NCBI RefSeq assembly: GCF_002811475.1
Contig: NZ_NPDL01000003.1
Location: 248,001-312,000, forward strand
Direction of reading: 5' to 3'
DNA length: 64,000 nt
From: Leptospira hartskeerlii
GTDB lineage: Bacteria; Spirochaetota; Leptospiria; Leptospirales; Leptospiraceae
The notes under the pieces were generated by a model. The model saw nothing but the letters and a program-made list of their open reading frames with translations, did not search any database and was not told the DNA's origin. Shown piece by piece: positions 52,720 to 62,977 of the stretch (within the stretch, counting starts at the first letter, position 1; every line of letters starts with the position of its first letter). The position numbers were made by a program, and so were the translations under genes.

Positions 52720-53145
52720 ATGAACAACCACATCTATATGCTCCGCAAAAAACGGGGAATCAAGCAATATGATATGGCAAGGGCTCTGGGTGTATCCCCT
52801 AGCTACCTTTCCAAAATTGAAACCGGAAGCCAAGCTCCTACTGAAAAATTCAGACTAGCTTGCGCTAAATATTTGAAAACGACATTAGATAAACTGTTCA
52901 ACGAAAGTCCGGTAGAAGAGGTTTACCCTGAATTCAGCCAAGGACTTACCAATAAACTCTGGGCAAAACGCAGAGAATTGGGGATCAAACAATATGATAT
53001 GGCTAAAAAATTAAAGGTCTCAACTCCTTTCCTTTCCAAAGTAGAGTTAGGACTATTAGAGCCGCCTGAAGATTTCAAGAGCATGGCCTCTAAAGTTTTA
53101 AAAATGAAAAAAGAGGAATTATTTCTACATAAAGTAGAATTCTAA
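52720..53145 (+). CDS. Tandem helix-turn-helix (XRE-like) regulator
   Basis: 141 residues made of two HTH_XRE repeats: residues about 5-60 (RKKRGIKQYDMARALGVSPS, SYLSKIETGSQ) and about 77-135 (RRELGIKQYDMAKKLKVSTP, FLSKVELGLLEP). IKQYDMA occurs in both copies, so the gene arose by duplication. A monomer with both repeats could mimic a DNA-binding dimer. A GGGG-type Shine-Dalgarno (AAAAAGGGGAAAAG) precedes the ATG. Confidence 0.9.
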   Translation: MNNHIYMLRKKRGIKQYDMARALGVSPSYLSKIETGSQAPTEKFRLACAKYLKTTLDKLFNESPVEEVYPEFSQGLTNKLWAKRRELGIKQYDMAKKLKVSTPFLSKVELGLLEPPEDFKSMASKVLKMKKEELFLHKVEF

Positions 53146-53152
53146 ATCGAAC

Positions 53153-53250
53153 ACGGGAGGTCAAACTCCCGTAAGCAATACTGCACATTCTTTTCCCTTA
53201 CTATGTGCTGTGCTTAGTGAAACCCCAGGTGTTCCCACCCGGGGTTTTTT
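53153..53250 (+). terminator. Three hairpins ending in a Rho-independent terminator
   Basis: ACGGGAG-GTCAAA-CTCCCGT (53153-53172); GCACAT / ATGTGC (53183-53208); and AAACCCC with GGGGTTT (53220-53247), inner GGTG/CACC pairing, followed by T6. The last is a clear terminator for the HTH gene. On the reverse strand it may also stop clpB, with a shorter T-run. Confidence 0.8.
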
Positions 53251-53259
53251 ATTTGGATG

Positions 53260-55827
53260 CTACTTCACAGACACAGTTCCGCCGGTATAATCCAAGACGA
53301 TACTCTGCCCTTCTTTGAATTCACCCTTCAGTATGAAGTTACTGAGAGCGTTCCCTATTTCTCTCTGAACCAGTCTCTTCAAAGGTCTTGCTCCATATTC
53401 AGGATCGAAACCTGCCTGAACTATATGTTTTTTCAATGCAGGAGTAAAGCTAACCGTTAATCCGTTTTCGGCAGCCTTCTTCGCCATGATCTGTAATTGA
53501 AGTTCCGCGATCTTAGCGATCATCGCTTCGTCCACAGACTTGAACAGGATAACTTCATCCAAACGATTTAAGAACTCAGGTTTGAAATGTTTTTTCAACC
53601 TTTGCTCCACCATTCTTTCCTTTTCCTCTTCCGAATACTCGCTAGAACCTAAAACATCCGAGCCTAGATTGGAAGTAAGAATGATGACCGTATTCTTAAA
53701 GTCCACATTCCTTCCCTTGGAATCGGTCAACCTACCCTCGTCCAGGATCTGTAGGAAGATGTTGAACACTTCTGGATGTGCCTTCTCTACCTCGTCGAAT
53801 AAGAGCACAGAGTAAGGTCTACGTCTTACTGCTTCGGTCAACTGACCGCCCTCATCATGTCCGATATAACCTGGAGGAGCTCCGATCAATCTGGATACGG
53901 AATGTGCTTCCATATATTCGCTCATATCGATACGAAGCATTGCGTTCACATCATCGAATAAGAACTCGGACAATGCTTTTGCAGTTTCTGTTTTACCCAC
54001 TCCTGTAGGTCCCAAGAATAAGAATGTACCGATAGGACGGTGCGGATCTGCAATTCCTGCTCTGGATCTACGGATCGCTTCGGACAATAATTCCAACGCA
54101 TGGTCCTGCCCAATCACCTTAATCTTCAAAGAATCTTCCATTTTGAGAAGTTTTGCCTTCTCTCCTTGGAGCATTTTAGATACTGGAATTCCGGTCCAAC
54201 GAGATACTATGTTTGCAATATCTTCCTCATCCACTTCTTCTTTTAGAAGTCTTCCTGAGCCTGAGATTTTTTTAAGTTCCGCGTTTGCCTTTTCCATTTC
54301 TTTGGAAAGTTCTATTAGTTTTCCATAACGTATTTCCGCTACTCTATTGATCTCCCCTCTTCTTTCCGCTTCCGCTTCGAGAACTTTGTATTTGTCGGTT
54401 TCTTCCTTGATTTCCTTAATTTTGGAAATTTTGGATTTTTCGAGATCCCAGCGAGCTTTTAAATTTCGGAAGAGTTCTTCCTGTTCGGAAAGCTCTTTTG
54501 CAATATTCTCCACTCTTTGTTTGGAAGCAGGGTCTGTTTCTCTTTTTAATGCCTCTTTTTCGATCTTCAAGGATTGGATCTTTTTACTTAGCTTGTCCAA
54601 TTCTTCCGGCATAGAATCCATTTCTATCCTCATTTTGGAACTTGCCTCGTCTATTAGATCCACCGCCTTGTCCGGCAGAAAACGATCCGCTATATAACGA
54701 TTTGATAAACTAGCTGCAGCTACGATTGCGGAATCCAATATCTTAATTCCATGATGTAGTTCGTATCTGTCTTTTAAACCGCGGAGAATGGTTACAGTTT
54801 CTTCCACGCTCGGTTCTTTTACATAAACAGGTTGGAATCTTCTTTCTAATGCAGCATCCTTTTCGATATACTTTTGGTATTCCTTTAAGGTCGTAGCACC
54901 AATACAACGAAGTTCCCCTCTTGCAAGCATCGGTTTCAGCATATTAGAAGCGTCCATTGCTCCTTCTTGCGCACCAGCACCCACGAGAGTATGGATCTCA
55001 TCTATGAATAGTATGATATTTCCATCGCTATGTTTTACTTCATCCAGGGTGGCCTTCAGTCTTTCTTCGAATTCTCCTCTGTATTTTGCACCTGCAATCA
55101 TTGCTCCCAGATCCAAAGCATAGATCGTCTTGGATTTAATTCCTTCCGGAACTTCTCCTTGTATGATCTTACCTGCGAGTCCTTCTACAATTGCCGTTTT
55201 ACCCACACCTGGTTCACCGATAAGGACTGGATTATTTTTGGTCCTGCGGGAAAGTACTTGGATGGTCCTTCTGATCTCCTCATCCCTTCCAATGACCGGG
55301 TCCAGCTTACCAAGCTTTGCCAGCTCATTTAGATTTTTTGCATATTTTTTTAAAGCGTCTGCCTTGTTTTCCGGAGTATCATCCATGATCGGTTGTCCTT
55401 TTCTGAGTTCTAATACTGCTTTTAATAATTTAGAATAATCTAGTCCTAACTGAATGAATTCTTGGCGAAGTGAAGATATACCATTCTTCAAAAATGCCAA
55501 GAGAACATGGTCCGTAGAAAGATATTCATCCTTCAATTCTGCCCGTATCTTGTCGGAAGATTGTAGAAGTGAGATTGCTGCCCTAGAGAATCCCTTTTCG
55601 GAATGACCTTCTACCCTGGGAAGTCTTGTGATCGATTCTTCCGTTTTACGTAGGAACGCAGGCAAATTTAAACCAAGCTTGGAAAACAGAGGAGGCGCAA
55701 ACCCATCTCCTTGGTTTAGGATCTGAGCGATGATATGTTCCTCTTGTATCTCAGGGTTCTTATCATAAGAGCTCTGGGCGCCCGAAAGTGCCTCGTTCAA
55801 TTTTAATGTGATCTTATCTAGTTTCAT
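53260..55827 (-). CDS. clpB: Chaperone ClpB
   Basis: 855 residues. N-terminal repeat domain (about 1-150), NBD1 with GEPGVGKT, the coiled-coil middle domain (about 410-520, rich in [17 protein letters not shown]), and NBD2 with GPTGVGKT and [13 protein letters not shown]. Two arginine fingers are expected and visible in [12 protein letters not shown] protein disaggregase working with DnaK. No CIRCE element precedes it. It is convergent with the HTH gene. Confidence 0.97.
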   Translation of the reverse strand: MKLDKITLKLNEALSGAQSSYDKNPEIQEEHIIAQILNQGDGFAPPLFSKLGLNLPAFLRKTEESITRLPRVEGHSEKGFSRAAISLLQSSDKIRAELKDEYLSTDHVLLAFLKNGISSLRQEFIQLGLDYSKLLKAVLELRKGQPIMDDTPENKADALKKYAKNLNELAKLGKLDPVIGRDEEIRRTIQVLSRRTKNNPVLIGEPGVGKTAIVEGLAGKIIQGEVPEGIKSKTIYALDLGAMIAGAKYRGEFEERLKATLDEVKHSDGNIILFIDEIHTLVGAGAQEGAMDASNMLKPMLARGELRCIGATTLKEYQKYIEKDAALERRFQPVYVKEPSVEETVTILRGLKDRYELHHGIKILDSAIVAAASLSNRYIADRFLPDKAVDLIDEASSKMRIEMDSMPEELDKLSKKIQSLKIEKEALKRETDPASKQRVENIAKELSEQEELFRNLKARWDLEKSKISKIKEIKEETDKYKVLEAEAERRGEINRVAEIRYGKLIELSKEMEKANAELKKISGSGRLLKEEVDEEDIANIVSRWTGIPVSKMLQGEKAKLLKMEDSLKIKVIGQDHALELLSEAIRRSRAGIADPHRPIGTFLFLGPTGVGKTETAKALSEFLFDDVNAMLRIDMSEYMEAHSVSRLIGAPPGYIGHDEGGQLTEAVRRRPYSVLLFDEVEKAHPEVFNIFLQILDEGRLTDSKGRNVDFKNTVIILTSNLGSDVLGSSEYSEEEKERMVEQRLKKHFKPEFLNRLDEVILFKSVDEAMIAKIAELQLQIMAKKAAENGLTVSFTPALKKHIVQAGFDPEYGARPLKRLVQREIGNALSNFILKGEFKEGQSIVLDYTGGTVSVK

Positions 55828-56001
55828 TTTTCTACCGGATCTATTATGGATTCGACTTATACCTTAGACTTGGCTGAAAGCATTTTTTCTCTATTTTCTG
55901 CCAGAAAGTCATAGACATTTCTCAACCGGTTATGTCTCTTTTTTTTCCGATTCTAAATCCGAATTCGTTTTGACAAGAGGGACTGTTTTACTGGGATTAT
56001 A

Positions 56002-57819
56002 GTGCATCCCATGACAAAAGAACCGCCCAAGGAAAGTTGGAAATCCCGTACTGGACTCATATTAACCGTTGCCTCAGGCGCGATCGGACTAGGAAACTTC
56101 CTCCGATTTCCTGGACAGGCAGTGCAAAACGGAGGAGGAGCATTCCTTCTTCCCTATATCATCAGCTTTATCCTGGTCGGTATCCCGGTTTGTATCACAG
56201 AATGGGTGATGGGAAGAATGGGCGGAGAACATGGCCATAGTTTTCCGAATCTGTTCCGTGCCTATCTCTCCGGCATTCCTCTTAGACTGCTCGGAACGAT
56301 CGGAGTTACGATCCCTCTATTGATCTATGTATATTATGTTTTTGTGGAAGCATGGTGCTTAGCCTACGCTTTCGATTTTATTACGGGCAGTATTAGTCTA
56401 AAACCGGCAAACGGAGAGTTGAATTCTCTCATCCAAAATTCTTCCGATCATTTTCATACTTTAGTGGGCGCGAAGGAAACAGGAAGCGCAGTCGAAGGTA
56501 AAATTTTTTACGCTACCCTAGCCTGTTTTCTAATGAACTTTATCTTAGTGTATAGAGGGATCGCCAAAGGAATAGAAATATTCGCTAAGATCGCGGTTCC
56601 TTCCATGCTGATCTGTTCCGTGATCGTTCTTGTTCGAGTATTAACTTTAGATAATATAGAACTCGGACTTGCAAAAATGTGGAACCCGAATTGGTCCGCT
56701 TTGGGAGAAGCTAAAGTTTGGATCTCGGCCGCAGGTCAGATATTTTTCACTTTATCCGCCGGCTTCGGGATCGCTTTAGTATTCTCTAGTTATCTCAAAA
56801 AAGAAAACGATGTGATCTTATCTTCCGTTTCCGCTGCTTCTTTAAACGAGTTTGTTGAAGTAGCATTCGGCGGAATGATCACTATTCCTGTTGCATTTTT
56901 GTTCTTAGGAGTTTCCGCAACTTCTTTTGGAACATTCGGGATGGGATTTATCGCACTTCCTTCCGTGTTTGCACTAATGCCTGGGGGATCATTTTTTGGG
57001 GCCATCTGGTATTTTGTATTATTCTTAGCAGCACTCACCTCTTCCGTAACTATGCTACAACCTGTGATCGTATTTTTGGAAGAAGCGTTTCATGTTAGAA
57101 GGAGTACATCCAGTTTTATACTTTTTCTTTTCACATTCGGACTTTCTTTTCCGATCTTGTATTTTAACAAAAACTTTAACGCGCTGGACCAAGCGGATTT
57201 CTGGGTCGGAACAGTTCTTATCTATATTTTGGCTACCTTACAGATCGTAATTTTCGGCTGGGTGATCGGAGCGAAAAAAGGTTTGGAAGAAGGTCATAAA
57301 GGTGCACACGCCCACCTTCCAAAGTTTTTCTGGTGGGTGATCCAATACATCACACCTGCGTTTTTGCTGATCGTATTCGGAATGTTCCTCTACCAAAACT
57401 TGGGATCGTATATCAATAAAATGGACGTGGATTGGATGATCGCAAACGCTTCCGTAGGAACGAGTGCGGAAGAAGCTAAATTCCAGGCATTAATTTCCCG
57501 TTACGTATTTCTGGCAATCATCGCAGTATTCGCATTGGTGTATCTACTGGTACATCTCAGTTTAAAAGGTAAGGAAGAGTCCAGGAACAAATCCACAAAC
57601 AAAGTGCTACCAATCTTTTTGGGAAGTTTTATACTGATCCTGGCATTCTTTATGAACTTCTTCCCTTACAAAGAAACTTCTTCGATCAAGGCAACATTCA
57701 CTTCAGTTTCGCAAGAATTAACTTTGGACGGAGCATTGATCATGTGGGTTTCTCTAGGTTTAGTAACCCTTCTATCCTTATATTGTGTGATCAAACTTTT
57801 CCGAACCAGGGAAGCGTGA
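56002..57819 (+). CDS. Sodium-dependent symporter (SNF / NSS family)
   Basis: 605 residues and eleven or twelve membrane helices. TM1 reads [27 protein letters not shown] in outline, the classic NSS sodium-binding motif. [20 protein letters not shown] is TM6. The substrate, probably an amino acid, cannot be told. An ATG at 56011 is an alternative to the GTG at 56002. A TTGACA lies 26 bp upstream, but no good -10 is at the right distance. Confidence 0.92.
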   Translation: MHPMTKEPPKESWKSRTGLILTVASGAIGLGNFLRFPGQAVQNGGGAFLLPYIISFILVGIPVCITEWVMGRMGGEHGHSFPNLFRAYLSGIPLRLLGTIGVTIPLLIYVYYVFVEAWCLAYAFDFITGSISLKPANGELNSLIQNSSDHFHTLVGAKETGSAVEGKIFYATLACFLMNFILVYRGIAKGIEIFAKIAVPSMLICSVIVLVRVLTLDNIELGLAKMWNPNWSALGEAKVWISAAGQIFFTLSAGFGIALVFSSYLKKENDVILSSVSAASLNEFVEVAFGGMITIPVAFLFLGVSATSFGTFGMGFIALPSVFALMPGGSFFGAIWYFVLFLAALTSSVTMLQPVIVFLEEAFHVRRSTSSFILFLFTFGLSFPILYFNKNFNALDQADFWVGTVLIYILATLQIVIFGWVIGAKKGLEEGHKGAHAHLPKFFWWVIQYITPAFLLIVFGMFLYQNLGSYINKMDVDWMIANASVGTSAEEAKFQALISRYVFLAIIAVFALVYLLVHLSLKGKEESRNKSTNKVLPIFLGSFILILAFFMNFFPYKETSSIKATFTSVSQELTLDGALIMWVSLGLVTLLSLYCVIKLFRTREA

Positions 57820-57825
57820 TTTATT

Positions 57826-59823
57826 TTGAGTAGAGTAGAAGAACAATTCAAAAAGCTTTCCAAACTTTGGCCTGATTTCGAATCCAGATCAGGTCAGATC
57901 CAAATGGCAAACAGTGTAGAACAAGCGTTTGCTAGCTCGGAACATTTAATCGTGGAAGCAGGAACAGGCGTCGGTAAATCATTGGCCTATTTAATCCCTG
58001 CTGCTATCAGCGCATTAGAAGGAGAAGAGATCGTAGTCATCTCCACGGAAACAAAAGCTCTGCAAGACCAGCTCATCCGAAAAGATATCCCTCTTGTTTC
58101 TCAAATTTTGGGACAAGAAGTAAGAGCTGAGATCGCAATGGGTGCCTCCAACTACGTTTGCAAAAGAAAATTAGGAAATGTTCTTACACAAGGAACCTTC
58201 GGTCCGGAGATGATGGAACATCTAAATTCTTTTAAGGATTGGGTCTCTAATTCCGAGTCAGGAAGAAGGCAAGAATACGATGGATACGCATCCCCTGATT
58301 TTTGGTCCAAGGTGACAAGAGAAGCGGATTCATGTTTAGGAAGAAGTTGCCCGAACTTCTCCCATTCTTTTTATTTTTTAGAAAGAGCTAAATGGCAGAA
58401 GTCAAATCTTCTGATCGTAAACCATTCTTTACTCGCGGCTCATATAGCGTCGGATTTTAATATTCTTCCCGACTTCAAAAAGATCGTAGTGGATGAGGCT
58501 CATAACTTTCCGGAAGTTTTAGGAAACGCATTCAGAATAGAATTATCTTCTTTAGAGATCCAAAAACTTTTACAAGGTGTTTGGAATTCTCAGAAAAAAT
58601 CAGGCTTGGGAGCAAGGCTTAATTCCCCTAAGATCAACGATCTTGCAAATCTTGCAGGAGAAAAACTTTTCCTTTGTTTCAATAAGGTGGTGGGAGAACT
58701 TCCGCTCAACTTCTACGGTTCGCAAAGAATTCGTAGACCATTGAAAATGGACGGAGGAGAATTAGAAGCAGCATTAGATTCTCTGCAAGAGGCTCTACTT
58801 ATAGAATTAAAAAAATATTCTAAAGATAGTGATGAGCTGGAAGAAAAAGAGATCGCGATGGAAATCGAAATGTCTTCGGGACGTATCGGTCAGATCGCTG
58901 AAGGTTTACATCTTTTCAGAACGATGGATGAGGGAGAAAGAGTATATTGGGCGGATCCTCCAAATACCAAAACAAAGGAGATGTTCCCTAAACTTCTGAC
59001 CCAACCATTAAAGTCCGAAACAATCGTCCGAGAAGTTTTAGAACCTAGAACTGAAAGTATTGTTTTCACCTCTGCTACACTTTCTACCAATAAGGGCGAT
59101 CTAAGTTACTTTGCGGACCGGATCGGAAGATTACCTTCTCGTACCAAACTTGTGGCGTCTCCTTTTCCTTATGAGAAGAATGCATTACTCTTTTTGCCAA
59201 AAGATATCAAGGACGCAACCGAATCTGCGGAAAGAAATGCAGCAGATCTTTCTCGTTATATCTTAAAACTGATCGAGCTAACCAAGGGTGGAGTGTTCGT
59301 TCTATTTACTTCTAATAAATCTTTGAATGAAATTATAGAAACGATCCGGCCTCTAACAGATCTGCCTATCATCTCTCAATTGGAAATGGGACCGGAAGCC
59401 GCTAAGAATAAATTCTTAGCAACCCAGGATGCGGTCCTTTTTGGAGTATCTTCCTTCTGGCAGGGAGTCGATATCCGAGGAGATAAACTCAGATCCGTGA
59501 TCCTAACTAAACTTCCGTTCCAACCGCCAAACGATCCAGTCTTGGAAGCGAGAAGTGAGAAGTTGAAAGAAAAAGGCGGAAACCCTTTTAAGGATCTGCA
59601 ACTTCCTTACGCTACGACAGTTCTAAAACAAGGTTTTGGAAGATTGATCCGTTCGGAGAAAGATACAGGAATTGTAAGTTTATTGGATTCTCGTATATGG
59701 ACCAAGTCCTATGGTACGGATCTGATCAATTCCCTTCCTCCTGCAAAGAGAGTCACTGAATGGAACCAATTAAAATTAGAATATTCTAAACTTCCCAATT
59801 ATTCTTCCGGAGAAGCTGTATGA
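57826..59823 (+). CDS. dinG: DinG/XPD-like ATP-dependent DNA helicase
   Basis: 665 residues, TTG start. Walker A EAGTGVGKS with Lys51, then KIVVDEAHNFPEVLG. C112, C170 and C175 (CLGRSC) correspond to three of the four Fe-S cysteines; the fourth expected position holds Ser181 (CPNFSHS). The C-terminal motif is GVSSFWQGVDIRGDKLRSV and ends with QGFGRLIRS (motif VI). Starts 6 bp after the symporter gene. Confidence 0.88.
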   Translation: MSRVEEQFKKLSKLWPDFESRSGQIQMANSVEQAFASSEHLIVEAGTGVGKSLAYLIPAAISALEGEEIVVISTETKALQDQLIRKDIPLVSQILGQEVRAEIAMGASNYVCKRKLGNVLTQGTFGPEMMEHLNSFKDWVSNSESGRRQEYDGYASPDFWSKVTREADSCLGRSCPNFSHSFYFLERAKWQKSNLLIVNHSLLAAHIASDFNILPDFKKIVVDEAHNFPEVLGNAFRIELSSLEIQKLLQGVWNSQKKSGLGARLNSPKINDLANLAGEKLFLCFNKVVGELPLNFYGSQRIRRPLKMDGGELEAALDSLQEALLIELKKYSKDSDELEEKEIAMEIEMSSGRIGQIAEGLHLFRTMDEGERVYWADPPNTKTKEMFPKLLTQPLKSETIVREVLEPRTESIVFTSATLSTNKGDLSYFADRIGRLPSRTKLVASPFPYEKNALLFLPKDIKDATESAERNAADLSRYILKLIELTKGGVFVLFTSNKSLNEIIETIRPLTDLPIISQLEMGPEAAKNKFLATQDAVLFGVSSFWQGVDIRGDKLRSVILTKLPFQPPNDPVLEARSEKLKEKGGNPFKDLQLPYATTVLKQGFGRLIRSEKDTGIVSLLDSRIWTKSYGTDLINSLPPAKRVTEWNQLKLEYSKLPNYSSGEAV

Positions 59824-60683
59824 AACGTAAAGCTTTAGTGTTCTTTCTGATCTCTGGACTTTCTCTTTTTGCTTGGGAATCCAAGGATAAAACAGAAACG
59901 ATCGTAAATTGGAGAACTGGGGAAATTAGTAAAACCGTAGAAGTAAAACTTCCTAAAATCACATTTCATCCCGATGATCCGGATTATAATAAGATCGGAA
60001 CTGCAAAAAACATTACCGAAGCCAGAAACATAGCAAAAGAAACGGCTAAAGAAGAGATTAAGAAATATTTATATAGAAGTATGGAGAATCTAAAGTTGGA
60101 TTCCAATCTTCTTCTTCGCGAAAAAATAGCACAAGACGAATCCTTTCGGGAAATTTTCCAAGAGATCTATGAGAAGGAACCGATCGAGATCCACAATCAA
60201 TTCAAAGGAAATCATCTAATTGCTACTGGAATTCTTTCGTTAAAAGGTAAGAAGGGAATTCTTTCCCATATTACTCTGCCCTATTCTTCCGAAAGTTTTC
60301 CGGAAGCCCATCCGGTCCATAACCCAGCAGATTCTTATACTGGACTTATTGTGGATGCAAGGCATTTAGAAGTAGTGCCCGCTCTATTTTCTGAGATCAG
60401 GGACGAAGATGGGATCGGGATCTATTCTCCGCTATTCGTTAAAAAAAGTTCCATCGTGAATTACGGATATATACGTTATTTTTCAAGAGTGCAAGACGCA
60501 ATGAAGGAAGAAGTCGCAGGTTATAAACCGTTGCTTACTACTGCGTTAGGTGTTTCCGGAAAATTGGGTGCGGATCTTGTGATCTCCAACGAAGATGCGG
60601 AGAAGGTATTGGCCTCCCCTAAATCCAGGGAGGCTCTTTTGAAAGGAAAGGTTATCGTGATCCTAGGGAAACGAGAGAAGTGA
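59820..60683 (+). CDS. LPP20-like exported protein
   Basis: 287 residues. Signal peptide MKRKALVFFLISGLSLFAWES. The C-terminal half has TGLIVDARHLEVVPALFS and DGIGIYSPLF, matching LPP20-like proteins, which often lie near flagellar or envelope genes. AAGETAKEEIKKYLY-like helices precede it. Overlaps dinG by 4 bp, so it is coupled to it, and overlaps the convergent TPR-like gene by 32 bp at the 3' end. Confidence 0.75.
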   Translation: MKRKALVFFLISGLSLFAWESKDKTETIVNWRTGEISKTVEVKLPKITFHPDDPDYNKIGTAKNITEARNIAKETAKEEIKKYLYRSMENLKLDSNLLLREKIAQDESFREIFQEIYEKEPIEIHNQFKGNHLIATGILSLKGKKGILSHITLPYSSESFPEAHPVHNPADSYTGLIVDARHLEVVPALFSEIRDEDGIGIYSPLFVKKSSIVNYGYIRYFSRVQDAMKEEVAGYKPLLTTALGVSGKLGADLVISNEDAEKVLASPKSREALLKGKVIVILGKREK

Positions 60684-61446
60684 ATACTTCTTCCGCCTTT
60701 TTGTAAGATTCTGAGAATAGATATGCATATCCCAGATCCAAAAGTTCCGTTCTAGAAAGTTCTTTTTTCCTAGCTTCGAATTTAGGAATATTTTTAATCC
60801 TATCAGAATACTCGGTCACCTTATCTTCGTAAGATGGGATCTCTCCTGCACCGGGAAGTTTCTCCAATATATTACAAGCATCTTCAAATCTTCCGATATG
60901 AACAAAACATAATCCTAAAGCGGCAAGAACGTCTCTGTCTTCCTTTAGACTTTCAGAATTTTCTTTGAATATTTTAAGGGCTTCCTCGAATTTTCTCAGG
61001 TGATATAGGGAGAAGAACTCTAGTTTGGAAAAATATCCGTCAGACCAAAGCGCTTTATATCTTTGGATCAGATCCGCACATGCTTTGTGGGCCCCCACTT
61101 CTTCACATGCTTTGATCCCTGTGGTTAAAATAGAATAAGATACCAGACTGGAAGATGCCTTGAAGTATTCGTGAAATAATACTGCGGCCTCTTTTGAATT
61201 TCCTTTGGCTCTATGCAGATACGCACCGAGCAGAGGTGTCAGGACCGTTTTTCCTTCTAAAGGAAAATTATTGGCAGTATTCGTTTCCGTTTCGAATTCG
61301 CAAACAGCTCTTAAATGATTTAAGAACACGCTTTTCGGATTCTTCTCCGCTAGTTTGGATACTTCCTCGTACGCTCCCGTTTCAAAGAGTTCCCAAGCGG
61401 ACTCTTCTAAGGAAAGCTGTGTGGAAAGGGCGGAACTTTTAGCCAT
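60652..61446 (-). CDS. TPR-like helical repeat protein
   Basis: 264 residues with no signal peptide. Helix pairs such as AWELFETGAYEEVSKLAEKN, KFEEALKIFKEN, RFEDACNILEKL and SYKKAEEVFTSL suggest about six to seven TPR units. It is probably a scaffold; partner unknown. It is monocistronic, upstream of asnS on the same strand but separated by the repeat element, and converges on the LPP20-like gene. Confidence 0.8.
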   Translation of the reverse strand: MAKSSALSTQLSLEESAWELFETGAYEEVSKLAEKNPKSVFLNHLRAVCEFETETNTANNFPLEGKTVLTPLLGAYLHRAKGNSKEAAVLFHEYFKASSSLVSYSILTTGIKACEEVGAHKACADLIQRYKALWSDGYFSKLEFFSLYHLRKFEEALKIFKENSESLKEDRDVLAALGLCFVHIGRFEDACNILEKLPGAGEIPSYEDKVTEYSDRIKNIPKFEARKKELSRTELLDLGYAYLFSESYKKAEEVFTSLVSLGSR

Positions 61447-61498
61447 ACGATACCTCTATTTCTGGTATCGGCTAACCGCACTTTTTTTCTAGTATTTT

Positions 61499-61582
61499 TT
61501 TCGCACAGAGACCACGGAGTTCACAGAGCTTAAAAACTACGAATAACCAACCCTCTATGTTCTTTGTGAACTCTGTGCGAAA
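61499..61582. repeat. REP-like inverted repeat with CACAGAG motifs
   Basis: TTTCGCACAGAG (61499-61510) and CTCTGTGCGAAA (61571-61582) are perfect 12-bp inverted repeats. Inside, TTCACAGAG (61520-61528) faces CTTTGTGAA (61562-61570), one mismatch. Such CACAGAG-type palindromic elements recur between genes in many bacterial genomes. Confidence 0.7.
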
Positions 61583-61589
61583 TTGGTCC

Positions 61590-62897
61590 TTAAGGGTACA
61601 ATCGTTCCATCATTCGTGGGAAAGGAATACATTCCCGAACATGTTGAAGCCCGCAAATCCAGGCGATGAGTCTTTCTGTTCCGAGGCCGAAACCTGAATG
61701 AGGAACTGAACCGTACTTTCTAAGTTCCAAGTACCATTCGTAGGATTCCACAGGCAGGTTTTCTTCCTGGAGTCTTTTAGTTATAGTTTCGTAACTTTCT
61801 TCCCTTTCGGAACCGCCTATAATCTCCCCTACTCCGTCTGGTGCGATCAAATCGGCGTTAAGCACCGTTCTTGGGTCTTCAGGATTGACCTTCATATAGA
61901 ACGCTTTTGCTTCTCTCGGATATTTTTGGATAAAAACGGGACCGCCGAATTTTTGGCAAAGCATCTGCTCTCTTTCCGAATTGATATCGTCTCCCCAGAC
62001 TATATCTTCTTTCTGGGATTGAAGGTATTCCAATGCTTCTTTGTAATCTATGAGAGCGAACGGTTTAGAGATATAATCCAACAACGGCGCCGGATCTCTT
62101 TCCAAAACTTTTAGTTCAGGCAAACAGGAAGAAACAGTTTCTTTGATGACCGTTTTTACGAAATCTTCCTGCAATTTTAGATTTTCTGCATGTGTTAAAA
62201 ATGCGGTTTCTGCTTCGACCATCCAGAATTCTGTTAAATGTCTTCTGGTTTTACTTTTCTCCGCCCTGAAAGTCGGACCGTAACAATATACTTTATTATG
62301 AGCGAATATCGCAGTTTCCAAATACAATTGTCCTGTTTGAGCAAGATAAGCATTTCCAAGATCGAAATATTCTGTAGAGAATAATGTTCCTGCAGATTCT
62401 CCAATAGAACCCGTTAAGATAGGTGTATCGATCAAAGTGAATTGGTTGCTGTGGAAATATTTTCGGATTTGGTAAGAAAGTTCACTTCTTACTTTTATGA
62501 TCGCAAGCTGTTTACTTGATCTCAACCAAAGATGTCTTTGGGAAAGTAAGAAGTCTATCCCATGCTCTTTGGGTGTGATCGGATAATTGTCAGATTCTCC
62601 TACTTTCTTAAAAGAAGAAAGTACCAGTTCGAATCCGATGGGAGACTTTTCGTTCTCCACTAATTTTCCGATTACTTCGACTGAAGTTTCCTGTTTTAGA
62701 TGTTTGATCTCCGAGAAAAGATCCTCTCCCAAAATTTCTTTTTCTGCGAGTACCTGCAGGATTTTTCCGGAATTTCTCAGACTTAAAAATTGTCTGGCGT
62801 TAGACCCTCTCAACCCGTGGACCCAACCTTGCATACGTACGGTTTGGTTTACATGTTCCGGCAAACGATTTAGATCAATGGTAGAAACTTCGGACAT
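61590..62897 (-). CDS. asnS: Asparaginyl-tRNA synthetase
   Basis: 435 residues. N-terminal OB-fold (about 17-105), then the class II core: motif 1 region SIGESAGTLFSTEYFDLG (partly), motif 2 FRAEKSKTRRHLTEFWMVEAE, motif 3 GFGLGTERLIAWICG. It matches AsnRS rather than AspRS (no GAD domain insert). The gene starts 80 bp from the divergent folD. No typical terminator is seen at its end; the repeat element lies 7 bp beyond. Confidence 0.96.
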   Translation of the reverse strand: MSEVSTIDLNRLPEHVNQTVRMQGWVHGLRGSNARQFLSLRNSGKILQVLAEKEILGEDLFSEIKHLKQETSVEVIGKLVENEKSPIGFELVLSSFKKVGESDNYPITPKEHGIDFLLSQRHLWLRSSKQLAIIKVRSELSYQIRKYFHSNQFTLIDTPILTGSIGESAGTLFSTEYFDLGNAYLAQTGQLYLETAIFAHNKVYCYGPTFRAEKSKTRRHLTEFWMVEAETAFLTHAENLKLQEDFVKTVIKETVSSCLPELKVLERDPAPLLDYISKPFALIDYKEALEYLQSQKEDIVWGDDINSEREQMLCQKFGGPVFIQKYPREAKAFYMKVNPEDPRTVLNADLIAPDGVGEIIGGSEREESYETITKRLQEENLPVESYEWYLELRKYGSVPHSGFGLGTERLIAWICGLQHVRECIPFPRMMERLYP

Positions 62898-62977
62898 GAT
62901 CCTATTTTAAGCATTCTACCCGACTGAAAAGGATTATTTTCGAATGACATCGGGACCGGAAGCTAAATCCTGAACCC

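Noticed and set aside
55828..56001. CIRCE heat-shock operator at clpB
   Set aside because: No TTAGCACTC-N9-GAGTGCTAA element is present.
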